A DNA stretch of 64,000 nucleotides from an uncultured Elusimicrobium sp. (GCA_902797165.1 CADBRU010000008.1:1-64000), one strand, 5' to 3'. Shown: positions 43,825-52,675, counted from the first letter of the stretch. Made by a program: numbers and translations. Notes: generated by a model not told the origin, from the letters alone.

Positions 43825-45569
43825 AAAGAACATCTTATTGCGGCTTATTAAATGCCTCACACATTGATACCAAGCAAACCGTTTGCGGGTGGATTAACAG
43901 TTACCGCAATCACGGCGGAGTATTATTCTTAGACGTGCGTGACCGTAGCGGGTTGGTGCAAATTGTAGTCGGCCCGGAAAGCAAATTTTTTGAATTGGCT
44001 TCTACGCTGCGCAATGAATATGTAGTAGAGGTGACAGGAACGGTTAAACACCGCATTGAAGGGGCAGTAAACCCCAATTTGCCGACGGGTGAAATTGAAA
44101 TTGCGGTGGAAAATTTAAAACTGTTAAATACTTCCGTGCCGCTTCCTTTTGATATTGAAAAATCACGCGGTGCCAGTGAAGAAACCCGTATGAAATACCG
44201 CTATTTAGATTTGCGCAATCCCGTCATGGTGCGCAATTTAACCATGCGTCACAAAGTAGCGCAAGCGGCGCGCCGCTATTTAGATGGTCAAGGATTTTTG
44301 GAAGTAGAAACGCCGGTGCTTACGCGTTCTACGCCCGAAGGCGCACGCGATTACTTGGTGCCGTCTCGTATCCATCACGGGCAATTTTATGCTCTGCCGC
44401 AAAGCCCGCAAATGTTTAAGCAAACTTTAATGGCCAGCGGTATTGATCGTTATTTCCAACTGGCACGGTGTTTCCGCGATGAAGATTTACGTGCCGACCG
44501 CCAACCCGAACACACGCAAATTGATATGGAAATGTCCTTTGTTACCATTGAGGATATTCACGAGGTGGTGGAAGGGTTAATGAAGGAACTTTTTAAGGTG
44601 GGGGGATATGAAATCACCACTCCGTTCCCGAAACTTCCTTTTAATGACGCCATGAATTTATACGGTTCGGACAAACCCGATTTGCGCTACGATTTGCAAA
44701 TCAAAAACGTGAGTGATATCTTTGCCAAGACGGGTTTTAAAGTATTTGCCGATGTATTAGCCGCCAAGGGTGCCATTTATGCCGTGCGCGGTGAAAAAGG
44801 CGCGGCTATGTCGCGCGGGCAAATTGATAAAATGACCGATTTAGCCAAAAAGAACGGTGCCAAAGGACTCGTATGGCTCAAAGTCAAAGACGGCAAATTG
44901 GAAAGCCCGACCGCTAAATTTTTCACACCGGAAGAAATGACCGCCTTGCAAAAAGCAGTAGATGCGCAAGAGGGGGACATTATCCTAGTCGGCAGTGATG
45001 CCAACGTGCGCACTTGTCAAACCTTTATGGGCGCACTGCGCAAAGAACTTGTGAAAAATCTAACACCGAAATGTCAGTGGGCATTTGCGTGGATTACCGA
45101 TTTCCCGCTTTTGGAATATATTCCGGAAGAGGATCGTTGGGATGCCGCACACAACCCGTTTACTGCCCCACATGAGGAAGATTTGGATAAATTAGAATCT
45201 GACCCGGGCTCGGTGCGTTCCTATCAATTTGATATGGTTTTGAACGGAAATGAATTGGCTTCCGGTTCCGTGCGTAACTGCCGGCGCGAAGTGCAAGAGC
45301 GCATTTTGGCTTTAATGAAACACAGTAAAGAGCAAGCCGCCTTGCGCTTTGGTATGCTTTTAAATGCGTTGCAATACGGTGCACCTCCGCACGGCGGTAT
45401 CGGGATCGGACTAGACCGTGTGACTGCGCTACTAGTTGGGGAAGATTCTATTCGTGAAGTAATCGCATTTCCCAAGACCACGCAGGCGGTTTGTCCGCTG
45501 ACCGAATCACCCAATGTGGTGGACGAACAGCAACTCAAAGATTTAGGAATTGAGATTGCTAAAGAATAA
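43821..45569 (+). CDS. aspS: Aspartyl-tRNA synthetase
   Basis: This 582-residue class IIb synthetase is the bacterial type with the GAD insertion domain: N-terminal OB fold, motif 2 FRDEDLRADRQPEHTQID (about residues 214-231), insertion around residues 290-410 and motif 3 GIGIGLDRVTALLVG (about 526-540). With asnS also present, a discriminating rather than non-discriminating role is likely. It is coupled to hisS and followed by a strong terminator. Confidence 0.96.
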   Translation: MKRTSYCGLLNASHIDTKQTVCGWINSYRNHGGVLFLDVRDRSGLVQIVVGPESKFFELASTLRNEYVVEVTGTVKHRIEGAVNPNLPTGEIEIAVENLKLLNTSVPLPFDIEKSRGASEETRMKYRYLDLRNPVMVRNLTMRHKVAQAARRYLDGQGFLEVETPVLTRSTPEGARDYLVPSRIHHGQFYALPQSPQMFKQTLMASGIDRYFQLARCFRDEDLRADRQPEHTQIDMEMSFVTIEDIHEVVEGLMKELFKVGGYEITTPFPKLPFNDAMNLYGSDKPDLRYDLQIKNVSDIFAKTGFKVFADVLAAKGAIYAVRGEKGAAMSRGQIDKMTDLAKKNGAKGLVWLKVKDGKLESPTAKFFTPEEMTALQKAVDAQEGDIILVGSDANVRTCQTFMGALRKELVKNLTPKCQWAFAWITDFPLLEYIPEEDRWDAAHNPFTAPHEEDLDKLESDPGSVRSYQFDMVLNGNELASGSVRNCRREVQERILALMKHSKEQAALRFGMLLNALQYGAPPHGGIGIGLDRVTALLVGEDSIREVIAFPKTTQAVCPLTESPNVVDEQQLKDLGIEIAKE

Positions 45570-45585
45570 GAAAATCTAATTATAA

Positions 45586-45614
45586 AAACCCGGTACTCGG
45601 TACCGGGTTTTTTT
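45586..45614 (+). terminator. Terminator of hisS-aspS
   Basis: AAACCCGGTA (45586-45595) pairs with TACCGGGTTT (45601-45610) with a T-run. Confidence 0.9.
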
Positions 45615-45647
45615 AGGGCTTTGGAGCTTTTTGTTTGAAATTTTTGC

Positions 45648-45676
45648 TTGCGTCTAAGTCCACTTTTAGGCATAAT
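45648..45676 (+). promoter_or_regulatory. Promoter of the coiled-coil gene pair
   Basis: TTGCGT (45648-45653), a 17-bp spacer and CATAAT (45671-45676). The leader of about 24 nt carries TAGGAG before the ATG at 45707. Confidence 0.55.
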
Positions 45677-45706
45677 ATAGGTATATATCCCTATTTAGGA
45701 GCGTTT

Positions 45707-46747
45707 ATGAAAAAAATACTGCTTTTTATGTTGTGTGTGTTAGTCAGTTTGTCCGCTTGCGTTAAACCGGAAGAAGGAACTACCGTTGAAGAAAAACGCA
45801 AAGAAAAATTAAATCAATATTTGCACCGCGCCAAAGCCGCCAATGAACTGGATGCAAAACGGATGCAAACCTTAGATATCCCCACCCCGTTAGACGTTTC
45901 GCATATCTTAAACGAAGCACAGAGCATTCGTATCGGTTCGTTAAAAAGAGCCTTTGAAGAAAATGCAGATTATTTACAGGAACACCTCCAGCAACATTAT
46001 ACGGACCGTATTACAGAAGAAGTAACCAAATTATTTGAAACGCACAAACAAGAGGCGCGCCATGCGGCCGAGGAGGCCGTGTCTCCGTGGGATTTAGGGG
46101 CCAAATTAACTTCTTTGCAAATGAGTCATGATAAAGAAATTAAAGATTTTATTTCTAAACAAACGGCCATGTCTCGTCTGCAACCGGATGAAAAATTAAT
46201 TGAGCAAAGCCGCCAGCATTTATTGCAACGCAGCGACGCAATTATGGACAGAATCCGCCGCTATTATGACAATGATACCGCAAGCAAGTGTCAACCTGTT
46301 TTAGATCAGGCGGTTTATGATTATACTAATGCATTGACGGGACCTTCCAATGAGCAAGAACTTAAAAATGAAATCGACAGTATTATAGATAAAACACAAA
46401 ATAAACTAGATGAAATTTTGCGCACCAGTAATGATCCTATGGGCGTTACGTCTGAGGAAACCCAAAAAACTTTACGTCGCGAAATGATTTTGGCCCACCA
46501 AGATTTTGAAAAAGAAATCGAAACCTTATACGGCAAAAATGCGGTGCTGCAAACGCGGGAAGTGTTTAACCACTTGCTTTCCGAAACCCAAAAAGTTTTG
46601 CAAACCAATATGTATTTGAGCCATAAGAAAACTTTGTTGGAATATTTAAACAACGATTATCGTCAGAAAATGTTAGCCTTGCAAACACAATGGAATGAGG
46701 AATTATCTTTACCGGCGCCCGTGCCGGCGGCTAATGAAGCACAATAA
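45707..46747 (+). CDS. Coiled-coil lipoprotein of unknown function
   Basis: This 346-residue protein has a lipoprotein signal (MKKILLFMLCVLVSLSAC, lipobox LSAC with Cys18) and then is almost entirely charged, glutamine-rich alpha helix with heptad-like spacing, for example in the stretches around residues 85-130 and 225-335. No known domain was recognised. It ends in a short Pro/Ala tail. It is five bases before a second, larger coiled-coil gene, so the pair is an operon; a structural or scaffolding role in the periplasm is a guess. The ATG at 45707 is chosen for the lipobox and TAGGAG. Confidence 0.8.
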   Translation: MKKILLFMLCVLVSLSACVKPEEGTTVEEKRKEKLNQYLHRAKAANELDAKRMQTLDIPTPLDVSHILNEAQSIRIGSLKRAFEENADYLQEHLQQHYTDRITEEVTKLFETHKQEARHAAEEAVSPWDLGAKLTSLQMSHDKEIKDFISKQTAMSRLQPDEKLIEQSRQHLLQRSDAIMDRIRRYYDNDTASKCQPVLDQAVYDYTNALTGPSNEQELKNEIDSIIDKTQNKLDEILRTSNDPMGVTSEETQKTLRREMILAHQDFEKEIETLYGKNAVLQTREVFNHLLSETQKVLQTNMYLSHKKTLLEYLNNDYRQKMLALQTQWNEELSLPAPVPAANEAQ

Positions 46748-46752
46748 TCTAT

Positions 46753-48621
46753 ATGAGTAAAAAGAGTTTATATTTACTGATAGGAATTATTGTAATAGGC
46801 ATGCTTCTTTTTGTCTATTTGCGAAGTAACCAGTCTGCTAATTCCTCTGAGCAAAATTCTTTTTCTACTCCTACCCATTCGGTTAAGGGCAAACGACCTA
46901 CTAAACCAACCCGTCCCGATTTTACGCAATTATTAGACGAATCAGAGGATAAAGCCGCTGAGCCTGATTATCAAGATCCGGCTTATTCTGCGCGTTTGCA
47001 AAGACCCGCGCAAGGAGCCGCTTTATTTACTGCGCAACCCACTATACCGTCTGAGCAGAGATACGGTGTTTCAAAATATAACAATAATTCTAACCGTCTG
47101 CCGAGTCAAATAAACACAGAGCGTTCGATCCCATCGGCCTATACAACCTCTTCTTCCGCAAATTATTCCGCTGCGGGCTCTCAAACGGGTCCTCGAAAAG
47201 TGATGGGCCGGGATGTGGATATGAGTACTTATCCAATGAATAAAAAGGCCGGCTCGGGGGGACTGGGCGATTTGGGAGAGATGGAAGGATATCTATCTAA
47301 ACTTAGTTATCAAGAGCAGAAAGAGTTAGACTTGAAAATCAACAATATGTCGGCTGGTTTGGAGCGGGCTATTTTGCGTGCCATGGCCCCGAAAAGTAAA
47401 CAAGATGAAATGATAGAAAAATACCTAAATCGCCGTGGGACAAACGGAGAAGAATCTGAAGATAGCGGTAAAACAATCGGCGGTTTCCCGGTTAATTCTG
47501 CGGAAGGAAAGATTTTACAACAGTTGGCAAATCAAACTCAAAATATAGTGCAGGCTATGCGGGAGACATTCGGAAACGAGGCCGCGTCCGGTGCACAAAA
47601 AATCATGCAAGATTTTCAGCGGGAAATGCAGGCCGTATTAGCCGGCCCGGGCACGGCAGAGGAAAAGCAAGCCCGTCTGCAAGCACTTAATAAAAAATAC
47701 AACGATAAATTACAAAAATTCAATCAAAAAGAAAGTGATAAAAAACTCAGATCGCAAATGCAAGCGGAAAATGCCAAACAGTTAACTCAAATTCGCAAAG
47801 AGTTCGGTGCGACTACCGCCGCAGCCGTACAGGCTAAATTAGATGAAAACATTGCTCAGCGTATTGAAATTATGAATCAAGGGCTTCCCGAAGAGGAAAT
47901 GTATAAGCAACTCTTAGCCTTAGAGCAACAGGAACGCCAAGATATTGAAGATATTATTCGGCAAAATAACCCGCAAGATGTGGCCGCGGTTGATAAATGG
48001 CGTGCTTTACAAAACCAAGAAATGAAAGAACGTATTTTACAAGCCGATCAAGCAGTTAAAGACGGTGCGGAAGAGGCGCAACTCTTTCGCGTAAATGATA
48101 CCACTATCAAAGAATTTCAGAAAGATTGGCAAGTAGAAGATCAGACCATTCAGCAAGGATTGTCCGGATATGGGTCCGAGATGCAAGCGCGTGCTTTGCA
48201 AATTCAACAAGATTTGCGTGCACAACAAGCCCAACTCTATTCGGAAGGGGGAACTGCTCAAGAATTAGATCGTAAAAGTATGGAACTGACCGAAAAAGCC
48301 AACAGTGAATTAGAAGCCTTGCGCAACGAATATAAAGAAACCTATATCCAAAATACAGCCGCCGAATTTAATGCCGCTAACGAGCGGAATATTCAACAAG
48401 CCACCGTGAAATTTTTGTCTGAGGCCAGTGAGGATACCAAAGAAGCTTTTAGGCAGCAAGCAAATGCTATTTTGGAGCATTATAATACGGAACGTGCTAA
48501 ATTGCTGGCAGATAGAGATAAAAACCCCGATTATACCGACCAATGGGAAGAAATCTACAGACAAGAACAAAATCAATTGGCTATTTTGCTACAATCATTA
48601 CAACAACAAGAGCAACAATAA
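46753..48621 (+). CDS. Membrane-anchored coiled-coil protein of unknown function
   Basis: This 622-residue protein has one N-terminal membrane helix (about residues 5-24, LYLLIGIIVIGMLLFVYL), a low-complexity Ser/Pro/Asn/Tyr-rich linker to about residue 165, and a long helical region rich in Gln, Glu, Ala and Lys (about 175-622), including many EEKQARLQAL-like heptads, ending QSLQQQEQQ. No known family was recognised. Composition and architecture resemble those of the lipoprotein just upstream, with which it forms an operon. The start has no clear Shine-Dalgarno and may be coupled. It converges with the SpoIID gene across 15 bp without an evident terminator. Confidence 0.8.
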   Translation: MSKKSLYLLIGIIVIGMLLFVYLRSNQSANSSEQNSFSTPTHSVKGKRPTKPTRPDFTQLLDESEDKAAEPDYQDPAYSARLQRPAQGAALFTAQPTIPSEQRYGVSKYNNNSNRLPSQINTERSIPSAYTTSSSANYSAAGSQTGPRKVMGRDVDMSTYPMNKKAGSGGLGDLGEMEGYLSKLSYQEQKELDLKINNMSAGLERAILRAMAPKSKQDEMIEKYLNRRGTNGEESEDSGKTIGGFPVNSAEGKILQQLANQTQNIVQAMRETFGNEAASGAQKIMQDFQREMQAVLAGPGTAEEKQARLQALNKKYNDKLQKFNQKESDKKLRSQMQAENAKQLTQIRKEFGATTAAAVQAKLDENIAQRIEIMNQGLPEEEMYKQLLALEQQERQDIEDIIRQNNPQDVAAVDKWRALQNQEMKERILQADQAVKDGAEEAQLFRVNDTTIKEFQKDWQVEDQTIQQGLSGYGSEMQARALQIQQDLRAQQAQLYSEGGTAQELDRKSMELTEKANSELEALRNEYKETYIQNTAAEFNAANERNIQQATVKFLSEASEDTKEAFRQQANAILEHYNTERAKLLADRDKNPDYTDQWEEIYRQEQNQLAILLQSLQQQEQQ

Positions 48622-48636
48622 CTATTCCCAGTAAAA

Positions 48637-50733
48637 TCATTTATTGGATTCCTTCTCTTCTTTGTTAACGAGTTCCGTACCGGGGAAATAATGCGCTAAA
48701 ATTTCCGTGTAATCTTGTCCGGCTTCTGCCCGTCCGGCAGATCCGGTTTGGCAGAAACCTACGCCATGGCCCCAACCTCCGCCGTAAAAAACGAAATTTT
48801 TAAGTTTACGGTTTTCATAATTCGGTACGACGATAAAATAACTGCTACGTAACATACCGGGGGCTAAATTATTGCGGATTACATTTTCTTTAGAAAGCGT
48901 AACGGATCCTTTCGTTCCTTTTACCAATACTTGCGTGACGTAGCCGGAGCGGCCGCGTTTTTGAGGGATGATGGCCGTAATATTACCGATATCTTTTTTC
49001 TGACGTTTTATTAAAGCACGCAGATCCGCCTCGTCAATTACGCGCGCCCAACGGAAAGCGGCCTTGCTGACGTATTTATCGTAGCGGCTATAGGCTTGTT
49101 GGGCATGTTGTAATAAATTTTTAAACTGATACGGTTGTAGCGCGTCGAAATTGAAGTTTTTATAATCAGATACGGGATTTAAGTAGGGAGTCGGCGTCCA
49201 TCCGGCGTCCTTGGAACTTTGCGTAACGCCGCCGCAATTAGCGGAAAATACACTTTCAATCGGTTTATTTTTATATAACAGCACTTCTCCTACGGTAGAT
49301 TCCACGGCGGCATTTCCTTTTTCCGTTTCGGCAGTTACTCCGCCGTATACCTGACAATTTTGAGTATCACACAAATCATATCCGTAGGCTTTGTGTTTTC
49401 CTAAATGTTTCAGCGCATAAGTGCGTGCAAGCACGGCTTGGGCCCGTTGTGCATTTACCGGGAAGGCAGACGGCATTTCAGAAGACATAACTCCCATAAG
49501 ATATTCTTCTATATTGACAATATTGATAGGAAGTAACGTGTTGTGTTTTTTGTCATGCTCAATTTCTAATTGGCCGCGGTATTCTTTGTCGTCTACGCTG
49601 GCCCATGTCATACCCGCGCCGCTCATTACTTTTTGAATTAAAATGGTGGCTCCGCGTTGGGAATCGGTAGTTTTGGGAGTTACAATTACTGCGCCTGAAA
49701 AAGGATGTCTTTTTCCGTCGGGAGACACCAAAGAGGCCTTGCCTTCTTGCAGTTCGGCGCGCCAAGTTTCTTTTGCTTTTCCGGTGAATAATATATTCCC
49801 GTTGGATTTTTGGGTAATTGTAAAAGGATGAGAGGGGGTAAAAATAACGCTGTTCCTGGGAGAGGGACGTCCACCCGCGGTGGTTCCCAAGGCCACACGT
49901 AATGGCTTCATTTCACTGCTTACCGGAATGATGGGGTTAATAAAAGTATGTCCGTGTCCTTGCCGAGTGTCGGGCTCTGCGGGTTTGGAAGTCGGTGTAA
50001 GTTTGGGCTTAAGGCGTTGTAATGCCTGAATATAAATTTGGTTTTTGGGAGAGGTGTTATGCAAAATACGATATTGCCGATAGGCGTCATTATATTGTTT
50101 GTCTTTTTCTAATGCATTAGCATAATGTACGCGGGCTTCGGTAAACTGATGGTCGTAGTCAATAGATTGTTTGAAATTTTCTGCCGCTTCCGCCCATTGT
50201 TTTTCTTGTTCGTATATTTGCCCCAATAAATAATGAGAAAGGGGGGTATGTTCTTTGCCGGCGGTTGCGCGAATTAAATTGCGTTTGGCAAGTTCACTCT
50301 CTCCAATCCCAAGTTGCGTGCGGGCTAGATTAATAAATAAAAACTCGGCACGTTCCGGGTCATCTTCCAGCAAAGCAAAGAATTTTTCGGCGTTCATGTA
50401 TTGCCCGTCGGCCAAATAAGCCTCGGCGGTAAATTCGGTCACTTCCGGATCTTGCGGATATAACAAGTAGGCAGTGCTGGTAATATCTACGGCTTGTTTA
50501 GGGTTGCCTTGCTCTAAAGAAATAAATGCCGCATTTAAAAAAGCATCTTTATTTTGTGTGTTTTTAGAAATTTCCAAATAATGCTCTAAGGCTTGTTTCG
50601 GATTGCCGGAAAAGTACAAATCAGCCGCTTCCTGTAATTGTTTTTTGACGGAGGAAGTATCTTGCTCTGCGGCATACACAAAGCCAAGTGGGAATAATAA
50701 AAACGCAAAAAGTACGATAAGTGCTCTTTTCAT
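48637..50733 (-). CDS. TPR-SpoIID/LytB domain exported protein
   Basis: This 698-residue protein has a signal peptide (about residues 1-21, ending FVYAAEQ), about six tetratricopeptide-like repeats (residues 25-270) and a C-terminal SpoIID/LytB domain. SpoIID features are INIVNIEEYLMGVMSSEMPS, QAVLARTYAL, FSANCGGVTQSSKDAGW and GWGHGVGFCQTGS. SpoIID in sporulating bacteria is a lytic transglycosylase acting on denuded glycan; relatives in non-sporulating Gram-negative bacteria probably trim peptidoglycan. The ATG at 50733 is chosen for the signal peptide; a longer reading runs into lipA. Its promoter overlaps that of lipA. Confidence 0.88.
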   Translation of the reverse strand: MKRALIVLFAFLLFPLGFVYAAEQDTSSVKKQLQEAADLYFSGNPKQALEHYLEISKNTQNKDAFLNAAFISLEQGNPKQAVDITSTAYLLYPQDPEVTEFTAEAYLADGQYMNAEKFFALLEDDPERAEFLFINLARTQLGIGESELAKRNLIRATAGKEHTPLSHYLLGQIYEQEKQWAEAAENFKQSIDYDHQFTEARVHYANALEKDKQYNDAYRQYRILHNTSPKNQIYIQALQRLKPKLTPTSKPAEPDTRQGHGHTFINPIIPVSSEMKPLRVALGTTAGGRPSPRNSVIFTPSHPFTITQKSNGNILFTGKAKETWRAELQEGKASLVSPDGKRHPFSGAVIVTPKTTDSQRGATILIQKVMSGAGMTWASVDDKEYRGQLEIEHDKKHNTLLPINIVNIEEYLMGVMSSEMPSAFPVNAQRAQAVLARTYALKHLGKHKAYGYDLCDTQNCQVYGGVTAETEKGNAAVESTVGEVLLYKNKPIESVFSANCGGVTQSSKDAGWTPTPYLNPVSDYKNFNFDALQPYQFKNLLQHAQQAYSRYDKYVSKAAFRWARVIDEADLRALIKRQKKDIGNITAIIPQKRGRSGYVTQVLVKGTKGSVTLSKENVIRNNLAPGMLRSSYFIVVPNYENRKLKNFVFYGGGWGHGVGFCQTGSAGRAEAGQDYTEILAHYFPGTELVNKEEKESNK

Positions 50734-50739
50734 ATTTAA

Positions 50740-50752
50740 TATAATCATTATA
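50740..50752. promoter_or_regulatory. Overlapping divergent promoters of lipA and the SpoIID gene
   Basis: In the 25-bp gap, TATAAT on the plus strand (50740-50745) and TATAAT on the minus strand (50752..50747) flank one base. Each ends 13 bases before its own ATG. Simultaneous use looks sterically impossible. Confidence 0.5.
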
Positions 50753-50758
50753 TAAAGT

Positions 50759-51664
50759 ATGACTGCACAAATTCCTACTTGGTTAAAAGAAATGGTCGGC
50801 CGAAACAAAGCGGCCCTGCGTACTACCCAAGCCAAACAAGCACAACAAGGTTTGGATCATGCGGCCTTGCATACCGTCTGTGTAGAGGCCCAATGTCCTA
50901 ACCGCGGAGAGTGCTTAAATTGCGGGGATGCTACCTTTATGATTTTGGGTGAATATTGTACGCGCGGATGTAAATTCTGTGCCGTCAGTAAGCAAAAACC
51001 GTTACCGCCCGACCCGCAAGAACCGGCTAAAATAGCCCAAACGATACAAGAATGGAAAATTCGTTATGCCGTTTTAACTTCTCCGACGAGAGATGACTTG
51101 CCGGACGGAGGGGCGGGGCATTTTGCGCATGTGATTAAAGCAATTTATCAAATGGATCCTACGGTTCGCACGGAGCCGCTTATTCCTGATTTTCGCGGCC
51201 AAACGGAAGATTTACAAACGGTTTTACAAGCAGAACCGACGGTCCTGGCACACAATATAGAAACCGTACCGCAACTGTATAGTGAGGTGCGCATTGGAGC
51301 AGATTATCGGCGCTCTTTAGATCTGTTGGCTGCCAGTAAGAAACTGGCCCCGCATATTTTGACAAAGTCCGGTATTATGTTGGGGTTGGGGGAAAGTGAA
51401 AGCCAAATTAAATCTACTTTGCAAGATTTACGCACGGTAGGAGTAGATTTATTAACCATCGGGCAGTATTTGGCCCCTTCCAAAAAACATCACGAGGTGC
51501 TGCGCTATGCCGAACCCGCCGAATATAAAATGTGGCAAGAATATGCCCTGTCTATCGGCTTTTTGGCGGCGGCTTGCGGCCCTTTGGTGCGTAGTAGTTA
51601 CCATGCCGGGGCCTTGTATCAGCAAGCCAAATTGATGCAAAAAATAGACAAAAAAGAGATATAA
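50759..51664 (+). CDS. lipA: Lipoyl synthase
   Basis: LipA is a radical SAM enzyme that inserts two sulfurs into protein-bound octanoate. The 301-residue protein has the auxiliary cluster motif CVEAQCPNRGEC (Cx4Cx5C), the radical SAM motif CTRGCKFC (Cx3Cx2C, about residues 66-73) and the C-terminal RSSYHAG that donates the serine ligand. Length is normal. lipB is not adjacent. The following lipoprotein gene has a TATAAT spanning the lipA stop codon. Confidence 0.96.
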   Translation: MTAQIPTWLKEMVGRNKAALRTTQAKQAQQGLDHAALHTVCVEAQCPNRGECLNCGDATFMILGEYCTRGCKFCAVSKQKPLPPDPQEPAKIAQTIQEWKIRYAVLTSPTRDDLPDGGAGHFAHVIKAIYQMDPTVRTEPLIPDFRGQTEDLQTVLQAEPTVLAHNIETVPQLYSEVRIGADYRRSLDLLAASKKLAPHILTKSGIMLGLGESESQIKSTLQDLRTVGVDLLTIGQYLAPSKKHHEVLRYAEPAEYKMWQEYALSIGFLAAACGPLVRSSYHAGALYQQAKLMQKIDKKEI

Positions 51665-51665
51665 T
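51660..51665 (+). promoter_or_regulatory. -10 box over the lipA stop, leaderless start of the lipoprotein
   Basis: TATAAT ends seven bases before the ATG at 51673 and includes the lipA TAA; no Shine-Dalgarno is present. Confidence 0.45.
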
Positions 51666-51672
51666 ACAAAGT

Positions 51673-52062
51673 ATGAGATTAATCGTTTTAGGACTCTTTG
51701 CCGTTTTATTGACCGCTTGCGCGGGTAATCCGCCGGAGTGGTGGAATCCGTCGGGCATCTACAATACGGACAAGACCAAAAATACATCTGCGCAAAGTGT
51801 GCAATCTGTTCCGTCCGGTTCTTCTACGGTACAGGCCGAAGATGAAACCCCGGCCGAGCAGACCATTGATGCGGTGTGGGATGAAAGTTATGAAGAAATG
51901 AATTTAGAGCCCATTGATGAAAAGGCCGAAGCCGAACGGGCTATTTCCCAAGCGGCCAATAAATCTTTGACGGATACTTCCGGGCAAGTACAGGTACCTG
52001 TCAAAAAAGTAGAACCGATTCCTACGGATACTTCTCTACCGCCGCCCAGTGTATTAGACTGA
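51673..52062 (+). CDS. Small lipoprotein of unknown function
   Basis: This 129-residue protein has a lipoprotein signal (MRLIVLGLFAVLLTAC, lipobox LTAC with Cys16) followed by GNPPEWWNPSGIYN and an acidic, low-complexity, probably disordered body ending in a proline-rich tail. No domain was recognised. It starts nine bases after lipA and may also be read through from it. It converges with the RNA gene at 52078-52508. Confidence 0.75.
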   Translation: MRLIVLGLFAVLLTACAGNPPEWWNPSGIYNTDKTKNTSAQSVQSVPSGSSTVQAEDETPAEQTIDAVWDESYEEMNLEPIDEKAEAERAISQAANKSLTDTSGQVQVPVKKVEPIPTDTSLPPPSVLD

Positions 52063-52077
52063 TTTTACATGTATAAA

Positions 52078-52508
52078 AAGACCCCCCGATATCCCATCGA
52101 GGGGTCACTTCTGTTCACACATGTTCCTTTCCTTGTTATTCGGCTAGGCGATTTAAGTTACGGGGTCGCTTCACACAGGCCGAACCAAAATATCAACCTC
52201 CGCTCCGCATACCGTACGTCCTAGCCGCGCATTTATGGATCTACGACTCACGACCACGGACTACGCTTACCTCTAAGCCAAGACAGCCCATAACCTGCCT
52301 TACTACACCTACTCCCAGCCCAAGCCTTCCGACCACTTGCCACCGGGAACCGCGTCCCAACCCGGGTACAACCTTTCTCCCACGCCGGGAACACTCGCCA
52401 CCGCAAGCCTTTGTGCCTACAGCAGCCTAAATGCCGCAACCGGCACTCCGCCGGCCGCCGCACGGTGCGGCTTAACTCCCCATACAACGCCCAACCTTTA
52501 TTGCGTCT
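52078..52508 (-). ncRNA. Large structured non-coding RNA of unrecognised class
   Basis: A leftward transcript of about 430 nt is bounded by a near-consensus promoter (TTGACA 52542..52537, 16-bp spacer, TATACT 52520..52515, predicted start near 52508) and a terminator (52106..52080, stem of 11 with one G-U, then five U). The body is far richer in G+C than its surroundings (38 of 60 bases in 52321-52380) and has no convincing ORF. Stems include GCCGCA/TGCGGC (52471..52466 with 52462..52457), CCGGC/GCCGG (52454..52450 with 52444..52440), TTCGGC/GCCGAA (52184..52179 with 52144..52139) and a possible 9-bp long-range helix joining 52496..52488 to 52150..52142. I looked for and did not find RNase P, tmRNA, SRP or 6S hallmarks. 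Confidence 0.7.
52080..52106 (-). terminator. Terminator of the large RNA
   Basis: Leftward, GACCCCTCGAT pairs with ATCGGGGGGTC around GGGAT (one U-G pair), followed by TTTTT. Confidence 0.88.
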
Positions 52509-52514
52509 AACACC

Positions 52515-52542
52515 AGTATAAGCGTATTTGAAAATTTGTCAA
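52515..52542 (-). promoter_or_regulatory. Strong promoter of the large RNA
   Basis: TTGACA (52542..52537), 16-bp spacer, TATACT (52520..52515). This is the closest match to a consensus -35 box noted in the window, as expected for an abundant stable RNA. Confidence 0.8.
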
Positions 52543-52583
52543 GGGGTAAATTTAAAAATTTTTTGATTAAAAATTTACTTTGG

Positions 52584-52640
52584 AGGACCTAGTTTTTTTA
52601 TAGGACCTTTTTGCCAAATAATTTAGGCCCTTAAGACCTT
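52584..52640 (+). repeat. 57-bp imperfect repeat, copy 1
   Basis: It aligns without gaps to 55144-55200 at roughly 70% identity. It starts AGGACCTAG, contains TAGGACC plus a T-run, then TTTAGGCC. It lies 74 bp upstream of the exported-protein gene at 52715. CCTA and TAGG can form a small hairpin before the T-run. Confidence 0.6.
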
Positions 52641-52642
52641 GT

Positions 52643-52675
52643 TTTTTCGTAGATAAATTAGTAGACTACGAAAAA
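52643..52675 (+). other. 10-bp inverted repeat upstream of the first paralogue
   Basis: TTTTTCGTAG (52643-52652) is perfectly complementary to CTACGAAAAA (52666-52675) around a 13-base loop. A candidate promoter TAGACT-18-TATAAG (52662-52691) overlaps its right arm, so it may be an operator or a leader hairpin. Confidence 0.5.

Noticed and set aside
52248-52487. 79-codon ORF within the large RNA region
   Set aside because: It reads along the same strand as the RNA but has an Arg/Gly/Trp-rich random composition, no Shine-Dalgarno and no similarity; it arises from the G+C-rich structured RNA.
52078-52508. RNase P RNA, tmRNA or SRP RNA as the identity of the large RNA
   Set aside because: The conserved RNase P regions, a tmRNA tag frame with tRNA-like ends, and the SRP domain IV loop were not found on either strand by eye. 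A highly divergent member cannot be ruled out without a covariance-model search.
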